From Apostichopus japonicus (Eukaryota; Echinodermata; Holothuroidea; Aspidochirotida; Stichopodidae): 64,000 nt of DNA. The stretch lies in assembly GCF_037975245.1 (NCBI RefSeq), contig NC_092572.1, forward strand, positions 1,215,501 through 1,279,500. The letters are read 5' to 3'. Positions 14,113-25,247 of the stretch are shown in pieces. Each line of letters starts with the position of its first letter. Within the stretch, counting starts at the first letter, position 1. A program made the position numbers and the translations under genes. The notes under the pieces are model-generated. The model was not told the DNA's origin. It did not search any database and saw only the letters and a list, made by a program, of their open reading frames with translations.

Positions 14113-14795
14113 GATGCAATGTGCGCTATTGAAAACAAAAACAGTCTGAAAACATGCATGGCTTCCTGAAGTCGTCTGATGCACTTTGAACATGAGCATC
14201 TCATACACATGATAAAATATAGTTTTCTCTTTCGATGCCAGTAGTGCACTTACTACTAGACAAATAGAAGATAGTAAGTATTGAGAAAGGCGTGGATTAA
14301 ACAGAAAGTATATATTATGTCTTAGAATAGTAATGACACGTTAGAATACAACTATGTCAACCAATTTATTTGCTTAAAGTAGGAACAATGAACATCTTGG
14401 AGCAATCATATTTAGTGACACGTTTAGCTATCAGTTTCATTACCAACATGAAGCGTTGGACAGAAAAAAATATGATGGTTAAATTGAGTGAGCCTTATGA
14501 AAAATGCTGTGATATATCACAACTCATTCAAAACGTCTCAGTTCTGATCGTCTGTCAAGTAGTCAAAATTACAGTCCAAATGTTTGTATTACAGTTGGTG
14601 AACATTGACGCCTTTGTATTTGCAGTAATGAACGACACACATTTCCGAGCGTTCCTTCTAGGTAGCCGTAGATGAATGATACTTTCTTTTACCTCGACCC
14701 ACAACATAGTATATCCGATCAACCTTCCTGTCCAACTTTCATTTATATATGTGTATTTCTTTTTCTCAGTCGGAGTTAAATAGTAATCGAGTGAT
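14113..14795. promoter_or_regulatory. Shared divergent promoter region
   Basis: The 683 bp between the two opposed start codons must hold both promoters unless non-coding first exons exist. On the plus strand TTATATAT at 14743 lies about 25 bp before TCAGTC (A at 14768), a TATA-plus-initiator spacing, with the ATG at 14796. On the minus strand a TATATA run at about 14318-14325 is a weaker candidate. Copy 2 has lost the plus-strand half of this region. This is inference from motifs alone. Confidence 0.4.
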
Positions 14796-14847
14796 ATGAT
14801 TCTGTGGTGTCAGATCGCATTGCTCTCTTTGTTCACAATTGCTAAAG
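14796..14847 (+). CDS. Signal-peptide exon of the ITIM-like receptor, copy 1
   Basis: Reads [17 protein letters not shown] with donor AAAG|GTAAAT, phase 1. The hydrophobic leader is directly followed by the Ig 1 exon in phase. Copy 2 has no equivalent. Confidence 0.75.
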
Positions 14848-17788
14848 GTAAATATTTGCTATTAATTTACAGATCAACCATAGTATGTTGTGTACTAATA
14901 TTAATGGGGATATCTAATTCCTTTTCATCTTTCAGGAGAGCGGCGATTTGACCGTGAGTGTAACTATGGGAATACTTCGACCAGTTCTCAGCATGTGAAC
15001 TGCATATGCTCGCGAAATTCGTCGATCTGTTTAATTTGCAATGTATCGAAAAGTAGCCACAATCTTACTTGGTACAACGACATCACCAACCTTATCTTAG
15101 CCAGACAATCATTCAAGAAAACAAATACTGAAAGCTTCGAAGTAGATCGATGCAATTCTTCAAATTATTCCATTCTGCTCCTTACGCCTTGCAGTAAAGT
15201 AAATCAAGCGAACTACTCATGTCTTCAAGGAGAGACTAAGCTAATGACATTCATCTTGACATTGCAAGGTAAATTTCTCAAATATTACAACAAGATATTA
15301 CTACCATATGAACATATTTTAATTATGATACATGTGACATGTAGACAAGTTTGTAATTATATATCAAATTACTTGGAGTTATACGTTATATTTTAACTTT
15401 ATTTGTTAATCATTTAATTTCTTTAATAACTACATAAGTATTAATAAATCATAAATAGGAAGTATTGTGTAAACGTTTGCTATTTGAAGAGTTGTTAATT
15501 ATTACTCAATTTAGTTTTCCTTGGTTCACTTTATTTTAAAGCATTAGTAATTATCAACTTTTTCTCTCATATATCAGTGACGCCAATTGTTATTATAAAT
15601 GGAACCAACTTTATCAGAGGTAATTCATTGTCTGTGAAGTCAGATAAGATTATAACATTTGAATGTATTGTGATGGAAGCAATTTTACCAATTACAACTA
15701 CATGGTACACAACAAATGGAATGGAAACGAACAATGTCACAGAAGTTTTCAACAACGCAACAGTCGCAATTTCGTACTATACTGTGCGTGTCACCTCAAA
15801 TTTTAAGTTGTATTGTTCTGCGGAAGGTCCTTATATAGCGAAGCGAACGACGTCCTTGTCAGTAACTGTTGAACAGACTGATGGTAAGTGGGTCACTTAT
15901 ACTTCAATTAAGGCTGCTTTTTGAATTGACCTTGCTAAGACACTGCTAAATGAAAGGTAGAGTTCTTCAAAACAAAATCAGGCAAATTGTCCATTACCTT
16001 TAATTCGGTATACAATATTTCTGTATTGTAAAATAGGTTTTTCAAAGCAGATATCGGCACATTATTAGGACACGTTTTAAATAATGTTGTTACGTTAATT
16101 AACGAACAGAAAAGTATGTACTAAGATTTATGTTGAAGCACACAGTGGTAAAGCTTACAAGCGGTTAGATCCATTCACAGTGCAGTAAAGTTTTCTTAAA
16201 TGGAAGATGAAATAAGTTTTCGGGACGATTGTAGGAATTTTCCCCTTTACAAAAAAAAATGAACAAACTGATGGTAAGTTGGTCACTTGTACTTCAATTA
16301 AAGCTGCTTTTTGAATTAAACTTGTTAACACACTGCTTAATTAAAAGCTAGAGTTCTTCAAAGCAAAATCAGGCAAATTGTCCATTACCTTAAATTCGGT
16401 ATAAAACATTTCTGTATTGTAAAATAGGTTTTTTTTCAAAGCAGATATCAGCACATTATTCGGACAAGTTTTAATTAATGTTGTCACGTTAATTAATGAA
16501 CAACAAAAGTATGTACTAAGATTTATGTTGAAAGCACACAGTGGAAAAGCTTACAAGCAATTGGATCCATTCACAGTGCAGTGAACTTCTCATATGGAAG
16601 ATGAAATATTTTTCGGGACGATTGTGGAAATTTTCCTCTTTACAATTTACCACCACATTGTCCAAAAGATGAAAGGGTTTTAAGAGTACCATAAGTATGG
16701 AGAGCGGTTGATACTTAAATAAATCAATACTGAGAGTTCTCTGTAGGGTTCACACACTTTTTTCATTAGTTGTTTTGATATTCTCAATGCTTTTCATTCC
16801 TTAAGTTAACTGCAATTATATTTACGCCTGGAAATATACTTAAAGTTCAGAGTTTAGTAAACTGTCATTTTAAAGGGTTGGTGTTGTGGAGAAATTATAT
16901 TCTCGCATATGAATACCAAAAGAAACGATAAGTATTTCTTAAAGATGAATATAAATATGGAAGGTAACTCGCAAAGTAGCAGCAAACATGTATCGGGTCT
17001 GGATATGCTCCTACAGTTTTTGTTTATGTCTACTAATTATTCACATTTTAAAATGAGTGATAAGTATAATGTTTAAGTTTTCATGTGGATATGTTTTCAC
17101 TTGTAATTCTACCATTTCTTATATATTAATGTATACCATTCTAAGTTTTACCACTGCAAATATTTATAGTTCAAATTGTAATGAGAATTAACAGATACAG
17201 ATGTTCATTTGCAGAAAATAACTCGGTGTTCAGGAACGAGATATCGATTGCTTTAGCTTTTATATCAACTCTCCTTGGCATATTAGTGATATTGTTTCTT
17301 CTCCACAACATGAAGATAATACGTGAGTATCAGCAGTAGAGCGGTTGTAAAATGTGGTATGTATATGAACTTCAACTGGTATATCCCAATATCATTAGAA
17401 TACTCGCAAATCTTAATACTTTGAAGCCAAAAAGCGGATCGATCGGGTGCAGAACATTAATACAATTCTACAATAGTCTTGCTTTGTACACTTTATACAT
17501 ATCTTATAAATTTACAAATTACAAATTTACACTATTTGAAAACGGCATAAAACTATTTTGGTTTCTTTCAGCATTACTACAGCAACGGTGTGCACGAAGG
17601 TAAGATCCCAGTAACAGTATGTAAATTGTTTATTTCCACAGTGTAACCGAAAAAACAAACAAATATATATATATATATATTAAATATATATATATTAAAT
17701 ATATATATATATATGTATGTATATATATATATACATAAATATATATATATATATATATAAATAAATATATGTATGTATATTTATATAT

Positions 17789-17857
<69 letters not shown>

Positions 17858-18191
17858 TTTGGCTAATATGTTACCAATAAATATTTTAAATAGTTTTGTA
17901 TAGTCATGATGAATGAGTCTAACAAGTAATCTAAATGTAGTTCAATGTCATGACAAGATTCGCAAGAATTATGTTACATGTTTAAATGGCTGACTCATTT
18001 ACAAGCAGTGCTTACATTCTTCAACATTCGTATATTTTATCTCATTACACATATTTTTTTTCTGGTAATAATCTTTTCAAAGTCAATTCGGAAGACAACC
18101 TCATAGTGCTGGTTCACCAGCTACCGAAGAAAGTATCTACAACGTGTGTTATGAAAGCAGCGACCTCGGATATGCTCCAATACCTCACTAA
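14796..18191 (+). CDS. Two-Ig receptor with ITIM-like tail, copy 1 (complete, 311 aa)
   Basis: Six exons join in phase: 14796-14847 (signal peptide [17 protein letters not shown]), 14936-15268 (Ig 1), 15578-15883 (Ig 2), 17215-17322 (membrane helix), 17572-17599 (28 nt) and 18083-18191 (tail and stop). The total is exactly 312 codons. Ig 1 has several Cys and LTWYND; Ig 2 is canonical, with ITFECIV, TTTWYT and LYCSAEG. The helix is [20 protein letters not shown]. The tail holds three tyrosines (295, 299, 306); LGYAPI fits the ITIM pattern [SIVL]xYxx[IVL], which in known receptors recruits SH2 phosphatases when phosphorylated. No ATPase, kinase or death domain is present. It lies head to head with the Ig-NACHT gene, so co-regulation is plausible. 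The polyadenylation signal AATAAA is at 18360. Inhibitory function is inference. Confidence 0.83.
14936..15268 (+). CDS. Ig domain 1 exon, ITIM-like receptor copy 1
   Basis: A 111-codon exon from CTTTCAG to CAAG|GTAAAT. The motifs are [16 protein letters not shown] and [10 protein letters not shown], giving the Cys-Trp-Cys Ig core; the extra C.C pair near the start (NCICSRN) suggests a further disulfide. Several N-glycosylation sequons are present. Confidence 0.8.
15578..15883 (+). CDS. Ig domain 2 exon, ITIM-like receptor copy 1
   Basis: A 102-codon exon from ATATCAG to GATG|GTAAGTG, phase 1-1. It carries ITFECIV, TTTWYT and KLYCSAEG, the standard C2-type Ig core, then strand G (SLSVTVEQ). 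The last 13 exon bases and the donor are duplicated 390 bp downstream. Confidence 0.85.
15871..16650 (+). repeat. 390-bp tandem duplication across a splice donor
   Basis: Two adjacent copies with a period of 390 bp (15871-16260 and 16261-about 16650), each starting GAACA(G/A)ACTGATGGTAAG. The unit includes the end of the Ig 2 exon and its GTAAG donor, so a second donor-like site sits inside the intron. The copies differ at scattered sites. Confidence 0.85.
17215..17322 (+). CDS. Transmembrane exon, ITIM-like receptor copy 1
   Basis: A 108-nt exon from TTTGCAG to ATAC|GTGAGT. It reads ENNSVFRNE, then the helix [20 protein letters not shown] and LHNMKII. Copy 2 keeps the helix but has lost the acceptor AG. 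Confidence 0.82.
17572..17599 (+). CDS. 28-nt cytosolic micro-exon, ITIM-like receptor copy 1
   Basis: Found by phase: TTTCTTTCAG, 28 nt, then GTAAGA. It reads PLLQQRCAR, a basic stretch after the helix. It is the only piece that takes phase 1 from the TM exon to phase 2 for the tail exon. Confidence 0.6.
17662..17854. repeat. (AT)n tract, interrupted
   Basis: AT repeats broken by TAAAT and ATGTATGT, in the last intron of the ITIM-like receptor, between 17599 and 18083. Confidence 0.95.
18083..18191 (+). CDS. Tyrosine-motif tail exon with stop, ITIM-like receptor copy 1
   Basis: Acceptor TTTTCAAAG, then a 36-codon tail ending at TAA 18189-18191. It holds [25 protein letters not shown] matches the ITIM pattern; YNVC and YESS are other possible SH2 sites. 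The tail is retained in copy 2 at 51819-51934 as TYNVCYESRDHGYASIPG, where Y-x-x-I survives. Confidence 0.75.
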
Positions 18192-18359
18192 CTTGACGAA
18201 AACTACGAAATCAAAGTAACACCAACTTGATTGCTGTCTTTATAGTTACTTGTTTGGAGTATACGTATTCACTTTGGTTATAAAATCGTTATAAAATATC
18301 ATCCAGATGTCGCAATATTGAACTTAGTTTATGATTTAACTATCTATATTTAGATTATG

Positions 18360-18365
18360 AATAAA
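18360..18365 (+). terminator. Polyadenylation signal AATAAA
   Basis: AATAAA lies 169 bp after the stop of the ITIM-like receptor on the same strand. It is the first such hexamer after the stop. The matching site in copy 2 is mutated. Confidence 0.5.
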
Positions 18366-21300
18366 CATAAACACTTTAATAAATCAAGGTGTGTATAACA
18401 GATAGAATGAACGATTTCCATGATAGTTGTACATTTCATGGGATGTTCTACCTGCAACGAAACCGTAAGTGCAGTATGTAGTCTCCACGGCAACACTATT
18501 GACTTGTAGTTATTGTTCTTTATCAAGTAACGCACATGTAATAACTAAATGCAGGCTTCTGCATTTTCACTTTCCATTGTCTGTATGAACCGCTAAATGG
18601 ATACAAGTATTTCAAAGCGAATGAGGAACTTGGTTATTGATTCAACTCAAATTGGGACACTAGTCAAACGTACTTATTATATGTTTGTTTCACACTGTTG
18701 TCGCTTACACTCCAAGTCTTATTGATATACGAACATATTTTGCTTTCTTATTCGATATTATTTCATTTTCTATTTGTACAGGGAAGTAATCGACATGTCT
18801 GTGTCATTACTGTGTTGATTGAAATATTCAAAGTATACATTTACCTGGATGATCTGACTAAAACTGAATGATTAGTGCTATGTTTATTTCACTTCCAATA
18901 TCATATCTTTGACACCCTTTGCAACAGTCAAGCATTTAAATAAGCATTTTAAGCAGTCTTGCAGTATTTTAGCACATTTATGTCAAGTTCTTATATTAAC
19001 TAAATGTTTGTTTACTAAGATACTTCAAGGACTATAGGTAACAAAATATATGCACTCGGAAAATGATAATTGACTTTTTTGCCAGTATTTTTTAAATCAA
19101 ATGAACAGATTGAGCAATCAAGCAACGTCCGTGGCTGTCATTAATACTGAATTGTAGGGAGAGGGAGGGTCATATAGTTTCGTCGGCTTCTTTCATGTTG
19201 TCAGAGTAATCATTCTTACTATGCACTTATACCTATCGTCATAAAGTTAACGTGTTTACATCTCAAAGAAAAAAACAAAGGAATGTGTGGCTAGAAGGAG
19301 ATTACACACCTAAGGCTCTACAAGTTGAGCTACCCAGCCCCATGTTCTTGACGCTCCCCATATACACGTATGCTTTGTCAGAAACCACTGTATACAACCT
19401 AGAAAGCGGCATTTAATTGATTTTAAGATAACCTTTTCATTTGTATGCATTTAATAAAAAATATCAATGTTGCTCCTATCACAGACTTTCGTACATTCTA
19501 CCCAGTAATTGGATATAAAACAATCTTTGTCTAGCAAAGGATATTGTATCTAATTTAAAACCATATGGTATTATTAACCGTGTAATCTAATGTTGTTGCA
19601 ATACGAAAACACCAGACAGTAACTGATCTTGAAAAAATGATACAAATCATGCACTATTTTAATATACTTACTAATTTTACGTAACTGTGTGTTCTAGACT
19701 TGTATCGCAACAACAGCACCATAACGTATGCAAAGGGTGCTTATCTCACTGTTCATGTTTGCACAGAGAGGACATATCAATATTTAAATTTCTATTCAGG
19801 TAAGGTTGTAGCTGCAACGTCATGCTTAAGTATTGGTCAAGTTAAAGAACCAGCTCGACGTCTGTATTGGGTTCCAACTTGAAATAAAAGGTTTCTAATG
19901 TTTAACAATAATCTTACTGTGAAACCTTTATTTAGTTCAATTGTTAGTCAGTACAAACATGCCGGTATAAATCGTGCTTCGGCCAGACATGTTTGTGATT
20001 GTCAAAACGCAATGACGTTTCGGAGCTGAATTCAAAGTCAAATCTTTCTAAATGCGAGTTACTCCGGAAATAACATCTCTTTTACGTCATTAGGTCAACA
20101 TTCAAGGTGGATAGCTACTTTAAGGCTTGATCATGTTAGAACTAAAAATAAATTAAGATGTAAGACTGGTGATCAGTTTGATTGGTCTGTTTTGTCGAAA
20201 AAGACTATTTTAGTAATGTGCTGTCAATGTGCTGAAGAAAATTGCAATCATTTGCTTATATCGATACATTATCACCACACAACCAATGTGGTAAATGACA
20301 TTCGGAAGATCTTTTAATCAGAAATAATCCTGTTTTTATTTGATATCATTTGAACTAAGTTTACAATGATCATATTGTGACACACAACACAAAACAGGCG
20401 CAGGCAATGAATGTGTACAACACTGTATACAAATTTCTATTCCATTTTTGTCGCCTTCACATGGACATACAACTGCAACAACTATATATAGAGTATGTAA
20501 CGTTTATTATATATTTCGTAACATAGGTCAATGTCAAAAGAGCTTACATACTACACATAGGCCATGTTATTTACATAGACCTAGTTGTGAACAGATGTGA
20601 ACTGTGAACAAAGTTATGTCATAAGTTTACCGTATCATACGACTACCTACGCTGTGTTAATACCTTTAGGCAGAAGGAAGTCAACCTAAACTTGAGGCAC
20701 AAACCAGAATAAATAAGCCAAACGAGTTGACATTTTGCAAAAAAAAAAGTATCAGCAACTGGTTGATGTTAACACATGATACTATTTAAAGCAAAGAAAA
20801 TGCTGAAAAAGAAAATACTTTTTTCCCCTCAAAATGTAAACAAAATGGTGGCTATGTTGGCAATATTGAGTCAGACTGGCTAATTGACCACCATGTTATT
20901 TGCCGGTTTATGTTATACTTACATATGGCCTCACCGTATTGTCCACAACTGAGTTTGAAAATCTTCTTCACGTTGGTTAGTTTGTTATTGATTCAACCGA
21001 ATTGAAACTGGATTCAGACTAACTGTAACTCTCGGTTGTCATTGTAGGCCACGTACTAATGTTTAATGTGTTGAGCCATAGGGCTAGATGCTCGTTATAC
21101 ATAGCATTGGGTAATTCCAATCACGTCATATTCAAATTCAATAGAACCAGTTGGTATACCAATATAAACAAGTACAGTGAATAGCATTTCCATGGTCTAC
21201 AAAGAAATGACTACAGCGGTTCTACAACTACAATAAGTTTACCTATGCAGAAATCGTTACAATCTTAACAGACGTGCATAAGTACAATACAATGGAATTA

Positions 21301-23217
21301 AGCTCTTTTGTTAGCAAGGAACAAAATTGGCTATGAAAATTGTTATGTTGTACTCCATATATGCCATAGCCAAGCATATTTAGGGTGATAGTATATGCCG
21401 AGTGGGTGGATATACGTATGCGTCAGGCATTGGCGTAACTAGCGGGAGTGGAGGTGAGGGAGCCCAGTCTCACCTCTGGCCCCATCCACCCAAATGATAT
21501 GGAGGGCAAAAACTTTGGACGAAAATGATAAATGCATTGAAAGGCTCAGTTAAACCAGTTGTAACCTTCAAATAGTAACAGATATCAAGGTCTTATTATG
21601 AACAACGTTAAGTCTAACTGTCTTTCAGTTGAAGCTGTCGTCACTCAAGATTCCATACTTGTGTCCGACCTTTTTATCATCTTTTTTGACGCTCTTTCAC
21701 GCCAGTTATTTATTTTTTGCTGACGATGTCAAAATTACAACTTTTCTTTTCACGGCTAGATAATGTTTGCAGAACTCACCACGATGCGCTGATAATATGC
21801 TACTTAATGTTGAAAATTGGTATTTTTTCATACAATGTTGTGAATTGTCAGGTCTGAAGCTTTTTTAATACATTCCAGACAGTGATCATGTATGATCAAG
21901 TATTATGATTTGCTAGCAAATACACAGTCCAATATATCACATGGTTTAAATGTAATCACTAGCAAGCACTATGAGTCTTTCTATATGTTTCTACTTTAAC
22001 ACATCTCTTTTACCACATCTTGTATATTCATGAGAGCAGAGAAAGGAGTGCTGATGTTATGTGGCGTTGAATGAGAGCCCGTAATACTAACCATGTGAAT
22101 GTATCAGAACTCACCGCCTCTTTGTATAGTATACTAAAAGACGGTCTCTTTTGCGTTCATATGCGATTAAAGTGTTGTTTTATTGATGGAACAGAACAAT
22201 AATGATAATAATAATATTGAAAATAGCAACACACATAGTTCCAAAGGCTCACTATCTCGTTGTTTCTCAATATCTAACACCTATAATACCCGCATTAAGT
22301 TGCATAGTTGGACATATTTGATCCATAACAAAATAGATGGGCAGGGTGAATTAATGCAAGGGGAGTTCTGAACCATAAATTTGCCAAACTGCAGTGTACT
22401 ACTAAGCATTTGGCTGAATCAATCACGATTTAGCAGGCTAAATGTTCATCGGTACTGTTAACATAGCTTTTAAAGTCATATTTGAGTTGATGATACAGAA
22501 AAGGGCGACGATATAGAAGTTGTCTGTAACTAGGATAGTTGGGTTAGTATAAGGGTCTTCTGCAATACAGTCTACTGACCATTGGTTTCGTAGAAAACGT
22601 AAATAATAATTAAATCCCCCAGTTATATAATACATAAATATATACATTATGTATAACGAACATTGTGCTTGTCATTTAACTACGGGTTTTCATTATATAT
22701 CATCCTCCCTTATTACTAACATTAGTATAAACATCAACGGCAAATCTTTACCGTAGGTATATATTACGCCATTTTTCAAATACCTAAGGTATGTCAAATA
22801 AGTAGCTTGCTATGAATAATACGTTAACCTCGTAAGGTATATTGTCGTATATACGTAAGGTTTATTGTCGTTAAATATGGCATAACGCTCGTCTTTGAAA
22901 GAAACCTAGCTTTTAACAGCTACTCATGTATGTCATGTTTGATATAGCGCATGCCGTTTTTTACTTTACAAAACAGTAACAAAGAAAACCCCAATAGGCA
23001 TAGACCAACCTTAAACAAACATTTAAACAAACCGGTGAGGGTGAATTTTCAGCCTCGTGTTTACGCTCAACTGAAGAAAAACGTTTATGATTTATACTTA
23101 ACACAAATAAAGTAAAAAATATGCTTTCTTTGCCCCTATATAAAGGAATAGGGGCAAAAAAATGATGTCAAAGTAAGCATACACCAAGCAGGAGTCACAT
23201 GTTATATGGCAGGGGAA
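18366..23217. other. 3' flank of unit 1 and unique sequence, no gene
   Basis: To about 21340 it matches unit 2. A stretch at 19700-19800 (YRNNSTITYAKGAYLTVHV) resembles the last strand of an Ig domain and ends at TTCAG|GTAAG, but has no partner. 21340-23217 is unique and AT-rich, with a piece beginning CATTGGCGTAACTAGCGGG (21428) that looks like another truncated TIR element. Confidence 0.45.
19281..19343 (-). mobile_element. tRNA-derived SINE relic, unit 1
   Basis: The minus strand reads GGGCTGGGTAGCTCAACTTG, then TAGAGCCTTAGGTGTGTAAT, like the D-arm and anticodon arm of a tRNA with A box. The B box is degraded. Confidence 0.5.
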
Positions 23218-23515
23218 GTGGCGTAGGAAGGTACTTTGAGTGGGGAGTCTGAAGACTGATGGACGGCCTGGGGAGGGGTCTAAGGGGACGGGGTTTCCCC
23301 CTCCCCTTTGGAATTTTTGTGCATTTCCAGGTGGCCTCAGAAGCAATTTGGTGCAATATAGCACACTTCAACACCCACTCCATTTTGTAAATAATTTTGC
23401 ATTTTCACCTGGCCTTAGATGTAATTTGGTGCTCCAAATGAGATTTTTTTCTCATTTGGAAATAAAAAAGGGGTTTTCTGACATGCGGAGCAGGGGGGCG
23501 GAATGATACTTCCGC
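23218..23515 (+). repeat. Dispersed GTGGCGTAGGAAGG repeat, copy B
   Basis: Second copy of the repeat at 3874, running straight into the hAT-rich block that follows. Confidence 0.65.
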
Positions 23516-25247
23516 CCCGGGGGTGCGAATTACTATCTAAGCGGAGTGCCACCATCGGTTGGCGCGGAGCGTACAAGAACATTTCTGGTTTTGATACCCC
23601 CCAGATCACCGGAAATGGCACTTCTCGGGCTTGACAAAGACCAACCAGATGTACACTTTTGCCTGAGAAGCAAGTATTTCCCAATAGTTTTGTTTTCATC
23701 CATAACCTTTTTGAAGATTGTCACCAGTCACACATCATGTTCGACCTCATCGCATGTCCTGTGGATCATTGCTTTTGTATAGGTGATTCTACGTCGCGGC
23801 CCACAATACCCGAAAGCCCCACTTTTCAAGGTTTTAAACCCATTATTTGTTAAGAATGTTGGTCAGGAAATTTTTGAAAATTCAGACACAGTTAATTTAT
23901 TGGTGTAGAAATATTAAAACCTCTTATAACGGCTATTATAAAACTTGGTTGAAGGAAATGAAAAATACCAGAAATTTCCGATATCAGATTTCAGTTATTT
24001 TGAAACCGAACACTACACGCAATGGCGTAGGAGGCGGGGCTACAGCCCCCCCCCCCCAACCAAATTTGTTTTCCCTGAAAATTCGGGCAATATGCTGAGA
24101 ACTTTTCGGGCACCTACTGAAAGAAAAATAAATTGCAATGATGGAAATGAATAGTTTAAAAATTATCTCCTTGGTAATTAAAATAAAGTTCTAAGCTTGT
24201 CCGACTAATTCGCCATTACTAATGTAAAAGAGAGTTTTGACATAATTGCATCTCTATGCTTTTTCTCCATCTACATAGGACAATCGTTGTTTACATCAGC
24301 ATCCGGTGGTATACTGCGCAACTTTTACGGACCGTACGGTACACGCTGGCATGCGATGTTATAACCGATGCTTGCATGATATTGCCATGAATATGCTGAA
24401 CGCGCGCGCGCGAAGCGCGCGAAAAATTTCGGTTATATTTTGCGGGCAAGTCGTTACAGCCCCCAAATCAAATTGGGATCCTACGCCTTTGACTACACTC
24501 ATAGGCAGTTTTGAGGCTGATATGATGTGATATCTGCTCTTTGCTTTACAAATTCGAACAGGCGTGTATCGAGTAATTTGCCAAGGGAGGGAGGGCGAAG
24601 TCTGTAGGCAAACTATCTAAGCGTAGCGCCACAACCACAAGTTGGCGCGAAGCGTACAAGAACATTTTGGCCGAAAATGCATCCCAGATCGCTGGAAATG
24701 ACACTTCTCAGGCCTTGTAAGTTGCATCTAAGCATTTTCTATTTTGAAAATTACTAGCGATATCATAAAGAAAATTTGCTCTGGGGGGGGGGGCGGTCGC
24801 CCCCTTCCCGAATTGCGTCATGTTACCGACGACTCGGTCGAGTTCAAGACCAGCCACAATTGGTTATGATAGACCATATATAGCATATATATATAGATTC
24901 ATTAGTGAGAGAGGAAAAATGGAAACGTCAAAAATGTGTATCGGTGTAAGGATTAGGGTGAGGCGCACGTCCCCTCTGTAATCCTCGATCTGTCACTGGC
25001 TACCCTGTGTATATAATAGGGATCAGCGCTGTAATTATGACTGTTCCTCTTTCTCTTCCCGGTGTCTTGGCGTTTATCTTCTACTCCCTCCTTTTCTCCT
25101 TTATCTCTCTTTCTTCTTTTTCTTTTCCCTTCCTTCCTCTACTCCTTTTCTTTTCCCCTCTTTTTTCCCTTTTTCTTCTCTTTTTTCTCTCCTCTTTTTC
25201 TTACCCGGGGGGCGCGCGCCCCCAACGCCCCCCTGGATACGCGCCTG
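23516..25247 (+). mobile_element. hAT-rich composite block, copy A
   Basis: It aligns with 31670-33572 over about 1.7 kb. It contains the hairpin motif twice (about 23534 and 24613), a nested 472-bp TIR element (24020-24491), a polypyrimidine tract (25040-25200) and ends in CTGGATACGCGCCTG. An inner element may run 24559-25247: CAGGCGTGTATCGAG at the left pairs with CAGGCGCGTATCCAG (reverse) at the right. No transposase ORF. Confidence 0.65.
24020..24491. mobile_element. Nested non-autonomous hAT element, copy A
   Basis: Inverted ends CAATGGCGTAGGA and CAAAGGCGTAGGA (read inward), flanked by ACTACACG and ACTACACT, an 8-bp target duplication with one change. 8-bp duplications and CA-GG-type ends are hAT hallmarks. 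No ORF. Confidence 0.7.

Larger units (their letters stand above)
7060..21340 (+). repeat. Segmental duplication, unit 1
   Basis: This interval aligns by eye, in order and orientation, with about 39560-55170: the same exons, the same intron words (CATGAACACGAGGAGCA) and the same SINE relic. The right edge is near AATACAATGGAATTA, which occurs in both copies. Unit 2 is longer because of a LINE and shorter by several deletions. Confidence 0.85.

Noticed and set aside
14370..14675. 101-codon plus-strand ORF between the divergent genes
   Set aside because: No splice context, no known motif, no unit-2 counterpart; it lies in the probable promoter.
19700..19882. Third Ig exon downstream of the ITIM-like receptor
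   Set aside because: Only one strand-like segment; no Cys-Trp-Cys core and no intact match in unit 2.
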